From: Bacteroidales bacterium
Lineage (GTDB): Bacteria > Bacteroidota > Bacteroidia > Bacteroidales > JAADJA01
Direction: 5' to 3'
DNA length: 64,000 nucleotides
Assembly: GCA_020438105.1 (NCBI GenBank)
Contig: JAGQVE010000001.1
Location: 1 to 64,000, forward strand
The notes under the pieces are model-generated. The model was not told the origin of the DNA, did not search any database, and saw nothing but the letters and a program-made list of their open reading frames with translations. Below are positions 8,182-16,848 of this stretch, piece after piece. Position numbers and translations under genes: made by a program. The number at the start of each line of letters is the position of its first letter. The first letter of the stretch is position 1.

Positions 8182-10944
8182 GTGATCAGAGTTACAAGAT
8201 ATTTATTACTGATTATCCTCACCGGTGTAGTTTCCGGTGTTTGGGCACAAAAGATAACGGTAAGCAAAAAAGCATTGGAAGTTGAAGCATGGACCGACCG
8301 CATGGACGACATCGTGCTTATTGATAATACTCCCTTATTTTCGCTCGTTGCGAATGGAAAGGTATATTTTTCAGACACACCGGGTTTTAAATTCCAGGAC
8401 ACCTCAGCCTCCTGGAAACTTAACAATCTCCTGCAATTCAAATTAAGACGTGATACGGCGACTACCCGTGGATCAAAAATGAACCTCAGCATCCGGAATA
8501 TTTCTGCTGATACTGTCATTCTTGAAAATGTAGTTCCATTCGGCCAAAAAAACCAAAACATTTACATCACCGGCAAAGGACCCTGGTCGCTGGCAAGAGC
8601 TTACCTTTTCAGGCCAAATAAAGAACCCGTAAATATTATTTTGCCTGATAACGCCTGGGAAATGGGATACGGGGCTTTCCAAACCGAAGAAAATGTTTCT
8701 CTTTGCGCAATTGCCAGGAGAGCTGCTGTGGAAAACGGTAGAAAAGGCCGTTATAAAACGTATTTATATCCGGGAGGAAATGTGGTGTATGATCTCTATT
8801 TTGATGATTATTCGGGTGAATGGCAAAACGGGCTCAAGCGGATGTTCCAGGAGAATTACCTCTATGATCTGGAATCATTTAACGATTCACTCTACCAGCG
8901 CGAAGACCTGGCCTGGATCCGGAATCAATACTTCATGGTATTGCAAATGGCCTGGGATCATGAGTTTTATGATGCACAAAACGGTGGTTACCAGCTTGAA
9001 CAGTTCCTGGACAAATGCGACAAACTCTGCGGTGGACTTGATGTTTACGGCCTCTGGCCAACCTGGCCAACCCTCGGTCTCGATCAGCGTAATCAATGGG
9101 ATCTGTACGATGATCTGCCGGGTGGATTGACCAAATTGCATGAATTATCAGAAATGGCCAAAGAGCGCGGCACTGCGTTTTTCATCTCCTATAACCCCTG
9201 GGACCAAAGTACCCGGAAAGAGAATCATTATGCCGGAATGGCGCGATTGATCGAGGCTACGGATGCCGACGGCGTGGTGCTTGATACACGTGGCAGTTCC
9301 TCATGGGAATTGCAGCATGCAGCCGACAGCGTTAAGCCCGGTGTGATCATGTACTCCGAAGGGATGGCCATCACCAAAGATATGCCCGGCATCATTTCAG
9401 GGCGTGTGCACAATGCCATTCAAATTTCGCCTCCGCTTAACATGAACAAACTTATCCGCCCTGATTTTGCGATTTTCAGGGTGAGTCAGCTCAATGAAGG
9501 CTCCATCAAACAGGAAGTGAATATCTCCTTATTTAATGGTTATGGCGTGGAGCTGAATAACTTCGCACCCGGCCGGCCGGATGAGCATGAGGCGGAAATG
9601 GCCTACCTCGGTAAAGCCGTGATGATCCTTCGGGAAAACACTTCGGCATTCAACAGTTTCGAATGGACACCGCTTATTCCCACCCTCGAAGATAAGATCT
9701 GGGTGAATCGTTTTCCTGCAAAAGAAAAAACCATTTACACCGTTTACAGCCTTCAAACGGATGGATTCACCGGGCCGCTGTTTATCGCGCCGCCCAAAAA
9801 AAACAGCCATTTTGTGAGTTTATGGAATCACGAAGAATTGCAACCTCAAACTGTGGATGGCAAACAATACATACCGGTTCATGTGGAAGGATTCAGCGAG
9901 GTGTGGCTGGGAACCCGCAAGGAAAGCAATGCGGAATGTGTAGCTGAATTCCCAATGTTGCTTCAGGTTCAGAAAAATGGCAGCGACCTGACCTTTAAAT
10001 CCGAAAAAGGAGATGAGATCAGGATCTGGTCAGGAAACCCGGATTATCAAAACGAATTTAAATCTTTTGAGATCAAGGAGCAAAGCATCCACATTCCCGA
10101 TCATTTTGGCATCGTGGAAAACAAGCTGGTTATTCAGTTGATAGGAAAAGGGGAACTAATGGATGAAAGGGTCATCGAATTTAAATCGGGTACGCCCAGA
10201 CTTATCTCTAAAGTTGAAAGAACTCCTGCCATGGGTGATATCCCAACTGAAATGACCGAAATTCCGGCTACCGTTTTCACGATGGAAAAAGACATGAGCG
10301 ACAGTTTCATCCCTTATCCTGATTACAGCTCCAAAGAGAAATATCAGATCAAAAAATTCTATATCGATAAATACCCGGTTACCAACAACCAGTTTTATGA
10401 TTTTATCGAATCGACAGGCTATCAGCCGAAAGACACCACCAATTACCTGAGGCACTGGAAAGAAGGGAAATACCCGCGGGGCATGAAAAACTACCCGGTG
10501 GTGTATATCAGCTATGAAGATGCGCAAGCTTATGCCAAATGGGCCGGTAAACGGCTGCCCACAGAGGCCGAATGGCAATACGTAGCACAGGGCAACGACG
10601 GCAGGATTTACCCCTGGGGCAATGAGATGGATTCAACCAAATGCAATGCGGCAACCGGCGCTGTTACGCCGGTCAATCAATATCCTGGCGGGGCCAGCCC
10701 CTTTGGCGTAATGGATCTGTTGGGCAATGTATGGCAGCTCACCAATGATATTTATGATAACGGAACCAACTACTTCATCATCATCCGGGGAGGAAGCTTT
10801 TACAATCCTACCTCGAGCTGGTGGTATGTAAAAGGTGGTCCGCAACCGCTCAATAAAACACAAATGTTGCTGCGTGTTTCCGAAGGATTTGAAAGGAATT
10901 CCACGGTGGGCTTCCGGTGCGCGATGGATGCAGCATCCGATTAA
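8182..10944 (+). CDS. Secreted TIM-barrel glycosidase-like protein fused to a SUMF1/FGE-like domain
   Basis: 920 residues from GTG 8182, chosen because it leaves a compact signal peptide (IRVTRYLLLIILTGVVSGVWAQ) and follows the promoter; ATG 8137 is the alternative. Residues about 30-230 are beta-rich. Residues about 240-560 resemble a glycoside hydrolase TIM barrel: GGLDVYGLWPTWPTLGLD, AFFISYNPWDQ, DADGVVLDTRGSSSWEL (candidate Asp) and VIMYSEGMAIT (candidate Glu). Residues about 700-915 form a SUMF1 domain: FYIDKYPVTNNQFYDF, KRLPTEAEWQYVA, FGVMDLLGNVWQLT, RGGSF, GFRCAMD. The Cys pair used by true formylglycine-generating enzymes before GFRC is absent, so this domain is probably non-catalytic, perhaps ligand-binding. 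The family of the barrel is not recognised. The fusion is unusual. Confidence 0.7.
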   Translation: MIRVTRYLLLIILTGVVSGVWAQKITVSKKALEVEAWTDRMDDIVLIDNTPLFSLVANGKVYFSDTPGFKFQDTSASWKLNNLLQFKLRRDTATTRGSKMNLSIRNISADTVILENVVPFGQKNQNIYITGKGPWSLARAYLFRPNKEPVNIILPDNAWEMGYGAFQTEENVSLCAIARRAAVENGRKGRYKTYLYPGGNVVYDLYFDDYSGEWQNGLKRMFQENYLYDLESFNDSLYQREDLAWIRNQYFMVLQMAWDHEFYDAQNGGYQLEQFLDKCDKLCGGLDVYGLWPTWPTLGLDQRNQWDLYDDLPGGLTKLHELSEMAKERGTAFFISYNPWDQSTRKENHYAGMARLIEATDADGVVLDTRGSSSWELQHAADSVKPGVIMYSEGMAITKDMPGIISGRVHNAIQISPPLNMNKLIRPDFAIFRVSQLNEGSIKQEVNISLFNGYGVELNNFAPGRPDEHEAEMAYLGKAVMILRENTSAFNSFEWTPLIPTLEDKIWVNRFPAKEKTIYTVYSLQTDGFTGPLFIAPPKKNSHFVSLWNHEELQPQTVDGKQYIPVHVEGFSEVWLGTRKESNAECVAEFPMLLQVQKNGSDLTFKSEKGDEIRIWSGNPDYQNEFKSFEIKEQSIHIPDHFGIVENKLVIQLIGKGELMDERVIEFKSGTPRLISKVERTPAMGDIPTEMTEIPATVFTMEKDMSDSFIPYPDYSSKEKYQIKKFYIDKYPVTNNQFYDFIESTGYQPKDTTNYLRHWKEGKYPRGMKNYPVVYISYEDAQAYAKWAGKRLPTEAEWQYVAQGNDGRIYPWGNEMDSTKCNAATGAVTPVNQYPGGASPFGVMDLLGNVWQLTNDIYDNGTNYFIIIRGGSFYNPTSSWWYVKGGPQPLNKTQMLLRVSEGFERNSTVGFRCAMDAASD

Positions 10945-10967
10945 AAACCCAATCAAAATTTTTAGCC

Positions 10968-12251
10968 ATGAATAAAACAGCTTTCTTTTTTCTTATTTGT
11001 TTGATCGGATTTGCTGGTTATGCTTTTTCTCAGTGGAGCTTTATGGGCTTAAGTAATCTTGAATGCACGGAGGTTCAAGTTTTTGATAATACAATCTACC
11101 TTGGAACTGAGCAAGGAATGTATATGAAATCGGTTCAATCCACTGATACCCTATGGACACCTATAGGGCTGCAGGACCGTCCCATCAATGATTTTATTGT
11201 TTTCAGCCAGGATACAATTCTGGTAGCCACACAATTATTTGTCTATCCTGAAGATTCAATATCAATTTACATTACTTACGATGGTGGATTGAACTGGCTT
11301 CCCTATCAAAACGGTTTTGGAGGAGATTATCCAAGGTGTAATGAATTAAATTATAATCCAGTTCAAACGAATATGTTATTTGGTTGCTCCCTTGCCGCAT
11401 TAGCAAGGTCAATGGACAAAGGACAAAGTTGGGAACTCATCTACTCCGACTGGGGAATGGCAGCCATGTACCATATCTTTTTAATTGATAACAACTCAGG
11501 AGAAATATGGATGGGTGGACAAACAGGGTATTTTGAAAATAAGATAATAAAGTTTACCGATTTTGGGGATCAATATGAAATTATGAATCCCATTCCAAAT
11601 TCAACCAGTACTTGCATGGTAAAACACCCCGAACAGCCCGATCAGTTAATGGCTGGTGGCGGTGGAGGAATATTTGTAAGCAGCAACAATGGTTTATCCT
11701 GGGAACAATGTGAAGTAATAAATGGGGATGGAGGTACGATAACAGACATGAAATTAAGTCCACAAAATTCCAAGGTTGCTTATGCATCCGGATTTTATGA
11801 TGAAGGCGGCTCAATTCCCTTATTCTTAAAAATAAGCACTGACTTTGAAAATTCATGGACTACTGTTTATTATGATGACCTTGCCCATGATTATTTTGTT
11901 AATTCACTGGCTGTTTTTCCGGGTTCATCATTTGATAATATTTACATTACCACGAATCATGGCGTATATGTTTATAAAAATACGAGTCTGTCTGTCACAT
12001 CCTCACCCGATAATTTCAAACCTTTAATATCACCAAATCCATGTTTTAATGAAGTTAATATTAAAGCTAACGGAGTTATTAGCACCATCCGAATATTTGA
12101 TATAAATGGTAAAAATCAGGGTAATATAAACATTTGTGAAATTGCCGAGAAAAACTACAAACTTGATCTATCTCAATTACCAGAAGGTATTTATATATTG
12201 CATATTGAGCAAAACAACCAGAATTATTATAGTAAGCTGATCAAGAAATAA
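10968..12251 (+). CDS. Secreted beta-propeller-like protein with type IX sorting tail
   Basis: 427 residues from ATG 10968; the longer frame starts inside the previous gene. A signal peptide (NKTAFFFLICLIGFAGYAFSQ) is followed by repeated blades of the BNR/sialidase-like type (SITYDGGLNWLPYQ, SMDKGQSWELIYSDWG, SSNNGLSWEQCEV). The last 80 residues (LISPNPCFNEVNI, IRIFDINGK, LPEGIYILHIEQNNQNYYSKLIKK) are a type A C-terminal sorting domain that directs export through the type IX system. The binding target is unknown. It follows the GH/SUMF1 gene by 23 bases and may share its transcript. Confidence 0.8.
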   Translation: MNKTAFFFLICLIGFAGYAFSQWSFMGLSNLECTEVQVFDNTIYLGTEQGMYMKSVQSTDTLWTPIGLQDRPINDFIVFSQDTILVATQLFVYPEDSISIYITYDGGLNWLPYQNGFGGDYPRCNELNYNPVQTNMLFGCSLAALARSMDKGQSWELIYSDWGMAAMYHIFLIDNNSGEIWMGGQTGYFENKIIKFTDFGDQYEIMNPIPNSTSTCMVKHPEQPDQLMAGGGGGIFVSSNNGLSWEQCEVINGDGGTITDMKLSPQNSKVAYASGFYDEGGSIPLFLKISTDFENSWTTVYYDDLAHDYFVNSLAVFPGSSFDNIYITTNHGVYVYKNTSLSVTSSPDNFKPLISPNPCFNEVNIKANGVISTIRIFDINGKNQGNINICEIAEKNYKLDLSQLPEGIYILHIEQNNQNYYSKLIKK

Positions 12252-12278
12252 TTTCTTTTTAAATCCATTGTTTATTCA

Positions 12279-12286
12279 TATCTTTG
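12279..12286 (+). promoter_or_regulatory. Orphan -7 box
   Basis: TATCTTTG is a perfect TAnnTTTG, but no recognised gene starts soon after it. A 24-codon open frame begins at 12307; otherwise this may drive a long leader of the activase/HypD operon. Confidence 0.35.
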
Positions 12287-12306
12287 ATACATTAATTTCA
12301 TAACTC

Positions 12307-12381
12307 ATGAAATTGCATTTTATCAATCTCAAAATGTACAACCACACCGGCCGAAAGCTTTTCGAATGCTGGATTTATTAG
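12307..12381 (+). CDS. Possible 24-residue leader or small protein
   Basis: A 24-codon frame (starts MKLHFINLKM, ends FECWIY) begins 20 bases after a perfect -7 box. No family is recognised and the frame could be chance. It is listed because the 12252-12735 gap otherwise contains only this and the heptamer array. Confidence 0.15.
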   Translation: MKLHFINLKMYNHTGRKLFECWIY

Positions 12382-12504
12382 CTTCTGAATCCCGCCTTTT
12401 TTATATCAGGAAAACACAGCGTTTTTTACTAATCCTTATTAAAAGAAACTAATTCATATTTTTGATTTAACAAAACTCAGTTCCTAACTACAACAGGTAA
12501 CCCT

Positions 12505-12629
12505 GAACACTGAACACTGAACCCGCCAGAAGGCGGGCAGGCTCAGAACACTGAACACAGAACACAGAACACAGAACTCAGAACTCAGAACACAGAACAC
12601 AGAACACAGAACACTGAACACAGAACACT
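12505..12629. repeat. Heptamer array (GAACACA) with embedded inverted repeat
   Basis: Two GAACACT units at 12505-12518, then a 27-base insert with the inverted repeat CCCGCC-AGAA-GGCGGG (12522-12537), then twelve heptamers in strict register from 12546 to 12629 (GAACACA, GAACTCA or GAACACT). Degenerate copies continue to about 12640. The array lies about 100 bases before the activase start. Seven is not a multiple of three and no credible protein is encoded. Confidence 0.9.
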
Positions 12630-12682
12630 AAACCCACCGGAAGGCGTGAAGGCTCAAAACCAGGAACTAAGAACAACAAAAA

Positions 12683-12706
12683 CACGCTTCGACTCCGCTC
12701 AGCGTG
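12683..12706. repeat. Hairpin module CACGCT...AGCGTG
   Basis: CACGCT and AGCGTG flank TCGACTCCGCTC. It is the simple, uninterrupted version of the module seen nested at 4007-4054 and 25206-25270. The outer stem bases differ from copy to copy but remain complementary, so structure is kept rather than sequence. Confidence 0.65.
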
Positions 12707-12735
12707 CATACATACAAGAAATAAACTTAAAACAA

Positions 12736-13500
12736 GTGAACAAATCTGCCACCATATTCAACATCCAGCGATTTTCGGTCCATGACGGGCCGGGCATCCG
12801 AACTACGGTCTTTTTTAAAGGTTGTCCGCTGGCCTGCTGGTGGTGCCACAACCCCGAGGGACGCAGTTCTGAAAATGAAGTTATAAATGGGAATACCATT
12901 GGAACAATAGTAACTGTGGATGAACTGATGCAGGAAATCCTTGCCGACCGGGTTTTTTATGAGGAATCGGGAGGGGGTGTTACATTTTCCGGAGGTGAAC
13001 CACTGGCCCAGGCTTCCTTCGTCAAGGCGATGTTGATGAAATGCAAAGAAAACAATATTCACACCGCGGTCGACACATCAGGGTATGTGAGCAAGGCGAG
13101 TCTGCGGCAGGTTTTGCCCTTCACCGACCTCTTCCTCTTCGACCTGAAGATTTTGGATCCGGTGAAGCATTTGAAATACACCGACGTTTCCAACACCGAA
13201 ATTCTGGATAACCTGGAATACCTTTTTGCCAACAACGCAACTGTCAGGATCAGAATTCCCGTGATCCCCGGCATCACTTTCACCGCCGAAAACCTTGATC
13301 AGATCGCCGCTTATCTTCGTAAATTTGAACCGCACCCCGAAGTGAACCTGTTGCCCTTTCACCGCATTGGCGAAAGCAAATACAACCGGTACAACATAAA
13401 ATACAAAATGCCGGTACAAAAAGAGCCAAACCATGAAGAAATACTCAAAATGTCATCCGGTTTCAGAAGAGAAGGAATACCGGTAAAAATTGGAGGTTAA
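12736..13500 (+). CDS. hypE: Glycyl radical enzyme activase (radical SAM), HypD-activating type
   Basis: 254 residues from GTG 12736; the upstream extension of the frame only translates repeat DNA. Radical SAM CX3CX2C at residues 30, 34, 37 (GCPLACWWCHNPE) binds the [4Fe-4S] cluster that cleaves S-adenosylmethionine. FSVHDGPGIRTTVFFKG precedes it and VTFSGGEPLAQ follows. The protein would abstract hydrogen from the glycine of the enzyme encoded 18 bases downstream. It lacks the extra ferredoxin-like insert with two cysteine clusters found in many non-PFL activases, and so is short like the pyruvate formate-lyase activase. The gene symbol rests on the partner's identity. Confidence 0.85.
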   Translation: MNKSATIFNIQRFSVHDGPGIRTTVFFKGCPLACWWCHNPEGRSSENEVINGNTIGTIVTVDELMQEILADRVFYEESGGGVTFSGGEPLAQASFVKAMLMKCKENNIHTAVDTSGYVSKASLRQVLPFTDLFLFDLKILDPVKHLKYTDVSNTEILDNLEYLFANNATVRIRIPVIPGITFTAENLDQIAAYLRKFEPHPEVNLLPFHRIGESKYNRYNIKYKMPVQKEPNHEEILKMSSGFRREGIPVKIGG

Positions 13501-13518
13501 ACCATTAATCACAACAAA

Positions 13519-15879
13519 ATGATCCCAAGAATAACCCAGCTTCGCAAGCAAAGCACCGAAACCATTCCCAGCATATCTGCCGAACGCGCCCAGCTGGTAA
13601 CTGAAGTTTATCAAAATCCGGAATATGCAGGCTTAAGCATGCCCGTGAAACGCGCCATCACTTTCAGGCACATCCTGAACAATAAAAACATCTGCATCAA
13701 TCCTGGTGAACTGATCGTGGGTGAGAGGGGTCCGGCGCCGCAAGCCTGCCCGACTTATCCCGAGATTTGCCTCCATTCGATCGATGATCTGGATATCCTC
13801 CGTTCACGAAAAAAAGTACCTTTTGATTCTGATGTCAAAACACATAAGATATACACGGAGCAGATCATTCCCTTCTGGGAAGGAAAAACGGTTCGCGATG
13901 AAATGTTCCGCCAGTTGCCCGATGCCTGGAAAGAAGCCTACAGCGCCGGCGTTTTTACTGAATTTATGGAGCAGCGCCCTCCCGGACACACCGTTTTGGA
14001 CGATAAGATCTATCATAAGGGAATGCTGGATTTCATCGATGAGATCAACAGTGCATTGCAGCAATATAAGCAAACCGGCGATCAGCAGAAGGTGGAGCAA
14101 CTCAAAGGGATGAAAATCGCTGCAAATGCGATCATTGAATTTGCCAACCGACACGCAGATGCCCTTGAAGAGCTTGCCGGATCAGAAAATGATGCTGCCC
14201 GAAAAATGGAACTGCAAAAGATGGCTCAGATATGCCGGAAGGTTCCCGCCAATAAACCCGAATCCTTCTGGGAAGCACTGCAATATTATTGGTTTATCCA
14301 TGTGGGTGTGATCACCGAAGTAAACCCCTGGGATTCCTTTAATCCCGGCCGGCTGGATCAGCACCTACTTCCTTTTTACCAAAAAGATATCGCTGAAGGC
14401 CGCTTAACGAAAGAACGGGCCAAAGAGCTCCTTCAGAGTTTTTGGGTGAAATTCAACAACCACCCGGCACCACCCAAGATCGGTGTTACAGCTAAAGAGA
14501 GTAATACCTACACCGATTTTGCACTGATCAATCTCGGTGGGGTAAAAAGTGATGGATCCGATGCGGTAAATGAAATGACCTATCTTTTGCTGGACGTGAT
14601 CGAGGAAATGCGGTTATTACAGCCCAGTTCTATGGTGCAGGTGAGTAAAAAGAATCCGGATCAGTATATCCGGCGCTTCATCGAGATCATCAAAACAGGC
14701 TACGGCCAACCCTCGGTTTTTAACACCGATGCCATCATTCAGGAGATGCTGCGGGTGGGCAAATCGATTGAGGATGCACGAAATGGCGGTGCCAGCGGCT
14801 GTGTGGAGACCGGCGCATTCGGGAAAGAGGCTTATATTCTCACCGGTTATTTTAACATTCCGAAAGTGCTGGAGATCACCCTCAATAATGGCATCGATCC
14901 ACGAACAGGAAAAATGACCGGGATTGAAACAGGCAACCCGATGGATTTTAAATCTTTTGATGAGCTGATGCTCGCCTTTGAAAAACAGATGAACCATTTC
15001 CTCGGCATCAAAATCAATGGCAACAATATCATCGATCGCATTTATGCCAAAATGTTACCCGTTCCTTTCCTTTCGATCCTTATCAGCGACTGCATTCAAA
15101 ACGGTAAAGATTACCACGACGGGGGTGCCCGATACAACAGCAGCTACATTCAGGGTGTGGGCATGGGAAGCATTTCGGATGAACTGGCAGCACTGAAATA
15201 TCACGTTTTTGAACACAAAACCATTTCGATGCAGGGTATGCTGGTAGCTCTGAAAAATGATTTCATGGATTACGAAGAATTCAGGCAAAAACTGCTAAAC
15301 GAAACTCCCAAATACGGCAATGACGACGATTATGCCGATGACCTCACGCGGGCCGTGTTTGAGATCTATTACAAGGCCATCGACGGCAAACCAACTGAAC
15401 GCGGCGGATACCACCGGGTGAATTTATTACCCACCACCTGCCATGTTTATTTTGGCAGTGTAACCGGAGCCATGCCCGACGGCCGCAAGGCGTGGACGCC
15501 CCTCTCCGAAGGCATTTCGCCGGCGCAGGGTGCTGATCGCAAAGGCCCTACGGCTGTGATTAAATCAGCGGCAAAAATTGATCATGTGCGCACCGGAGGC
15601 ACCTTGTTGAACCAAAAATTCACACCCTCCTTTTTAGAGGATGAAAATGGCAAAACAGCGGTATTGCATCTTATCCGGAGTTATTTCCGCCTCGACGGAC
15701 ATCATATACAATTTAATGTGGTAAAGGCGGAAACTTTGCGCAAAGCACAAAAAGAGCCGGGAAAATACCGCGACCTGATCGTCCGTGTGGCTGGCTACAG
15801 CGATTATTTTATCAATCTTACCGATGAATTGCAGGAGGAGATCATCCTTCGTACAGAACAGATGAACGGATCAAATTAA
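13519..15879 (+). CDS. hypD: Glycyl radical enzyme, trans-4-hydroxy-L-proline dehydratase-like (HypD)
   Basis: 786 residues, the usual length of the family. The thiyl-radical site is GASGCVETGAFGKEAY, with Cys428 and the general base Glu430; the C-terminal radical loop is IVRVAGYSDYF with Gly759. Segments that I recall as shared with clostridial HypD include GVFTEFMEQRPPGHTV, NPWDSFNPGRLDQHL, LQPSSMVQVSKK, TPKYGNDDDYAD and LPTTCHVYFGSVTGAMP; they include residues that line the hydroxyproline pocket there. The reaction would be dehydration of trans-4-hydroxy-L-proline to pyrroline-5-carboxylate, an anaerobic step in collagen or plant-wall peptide use. No proC is adjacent. Another dehydratase specificity is possible but less likely. 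Confidence 0.85.
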   Translation: MIPRITQLRKQSTETIPSISAERAQLVTEVYQNPEYAGLSMPVKRAITFRHILNNKNICINPGELIVGERGPAPQACPTYPEICLHSIDDLDILRSRKKVPFDSDVKTHKIYTEQIIPFWEGKTVRDEMFRQLPDAWKEAYSAGVFTEFMEQRPPGHTVLDDKIYHKGMLDFIDEINSALQQYKQTGDQQKVEQLKGMKIAANAIIEFANRHADALEELAGSENDAARKMELQKMAQICRKVPANKPESFWEALQYYWFIHVGVITEVNPWDSFNPGRLDQHLLPFYQKDIAEGRLTKERAKELLQSFWVKFNNHPAPPKIGVTAKESNTYTDFALINLGGVKSDGSDAVNEMTYLLLDVIEEMRLLQPSSMVQVSKKNPDQYIRRFIEIIKTGYGQPSVFNTDAIIQEMLRVGKSIEDARNGGASGCVETGAFGKEAYILTGYFNIPKVLEITLNNGIDPRTGKMTGIETGNPMDFKSFDELMLAFEKQMNHFLGIKINGNNIIDRIYAKMLPVPFLSILISDCIQNGKDYHDGGARYNSSYIQGVGMGSISDELAALKYHVFEHKTISMQGMLVALKNDFMDYEEFRQKLLNETPKYGNDDDYADDLTRAVFEIYYKAIDGKPTERGGYHRVNLLPTTCHVYFGSVTGAMPDGRKAWTPLSEGISPAQGADRKGPTAVIKSAAKIDHVRTGGTLLNQKFTPSFLEDENGKTAVLHLIRSYFRLDGHHIQFNVVKAETLRKAQKEPGKYRDLIVRVAGYSDYFINLTDELQEEIILRTEQMNGSN

Positions 15880-15884
15880 AAAAA

Positions 15885-15955
15885 GTCAAAAGCCGGTGAG
15901 TTGCGTATCCATTTTTATTTGCATAATAGAATTCTTATGGTATCCGGCTTTTGAC
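15885..15955 (-). terminator. Long inverted repeat between convergent genes
   Basis: A perfect 12-base pair of arms, GTCAAAAGCCGG (15885-15896) and CCGGCTTTTGAC (15944-15955), encloses a 47-base AT-rich loop between hypD and the convergent gene. On the minus strand the stem is followed by seven T residues, so it probably terminates that gene, and perhaps both. Confidence 0.55.
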
Positions 15956-15961
15956 AATCCA

Positions 15962-16708
15962 TCACTTTAAGTGTTCATTAAAATAATTGAATGCTGCAAT
16001 AAGTTCAGACTCTGACTTTAATTTGTTCTTGTCAGATTTTAAATAAACCTCAAAATCAGGCAACTCAGTCGTGAACAGCGCAAGTAACTCCTTCCTTTTT
16101 TCAGGGAGTTTTTTTGCATTTTCACCCGGGAATGCATATAAAAATATTTTATCCAAATGATACTTGCGTTCCGATTCAAGCCCGGTAACGGCATCATTTT
16201 CAACAGATACATATTTAATGTTCCGAAATACCAGCAGGCGCATCCGGCCCTCCGACAAAACCTCCAGATAGCCTGTCTTTAGCCGGTTTTCGCAAAAGAA
16301 AGTTTCATAAACAAAAGTATGACCTCCGATGTGGATGTACTCAATGGTGGCCGGATCACCTACTGCCGCAGTGTCGTTATCCAGCACGAATTCAATTTGC
16401 TGGTTGTAGATATTGTAGCGCAACGGAACATTTTCATAAATGGTATTTCCCTTTAGTTTGATCGTTCCCGTTTGCCACTCATCACTCATGTACATGCTAC
16501 ACGGCTCTCCCAGCTCCGGCGTTTGTTCCTGCAACCCTGCGGATGCATTTGCCGCCGACCCGGCTGAACTGGCATTGTAGACGCCCACCGGTTGATTGAA
16601 ATTTTTGTCCTTGCTAAGCGTATTTGATTGTGTTTGGGCTTGAATTTCAAAGATCAGCAAAAATGCAAGGGTAAAACTGATCAATGCCCCTTTAATTAAG
16701 GTTTTCAT
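15962..16708 (-). CDS. Exported protein of unknown function
   Basis: 248 residues with a clear signal peptide (KTLIKGALISFTLAFLLIFEIQAQ). The mature part is beta-rich, with GTIKLKGNTIYENVPLRYNIYNQQIEFVLDND, resembling a small exported family common in Bacteroidetes that I cannot name. A charged C-terminal part (PEKRKELLALFTTELPDFEVYLKSDKNKLKS) seems helical. It stands alone, convergent to hypD, ending beside a strong inverted repeat. No catalytic motif is seen. Confidence 0.7.
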   Translation of the reverse strand: MKTLIKGALISFTLAFLLIFEIQAQTQSNTLSKDKNFNQPVGVYNASSAGSAANASAGLQEQTPELGEPCSMYMSDEWQTGTIKLKGNTIYENVPLRYNIYNQQIEFVLDNDTAAVGDPATIEYIHIGGHTFVYETFFCENRLKTGYLEVLSEGRMRLLVFRNIKYVSVENDAVTGLESERKYHLDKIFLYAFPGENAKKLPEKRKELLALFTTELPDFEVYLKSDKNKLKSESELIAAFNYFNEHLK

Positions 16709-16848
16709 AGTATAAGGTTTAAATGGTTTAAAGCCCTGAAGGTAAGAAAATTAGTGTTAAAAGTCAAGTAAATTTCTTTTTTATTCAAACGCGACTTCGG
16801 CCAAAGCGAGCAGGAATTTGATTAATTTGGTGCCATATTCTGCTGATC

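Noticed and set aside
8100..8561. N-terminal extension of the FtsE-like ATPase
   Set aside because: It is antisense to the hydrolase-SUMF1 gene; ABC homology starts right after ATG 8099.
12505..12629. Regular repeats that might be a CRISPR array
   Set aside because: The unit is only seven bases, with no spacers and no cas genes; it is a tandem repeat.
12646..12735. N-terminal extension of the glycyl radical activase
   Set aside because: Encoded by the repeat region and hairpin module; homology begins at about GTG 12736.
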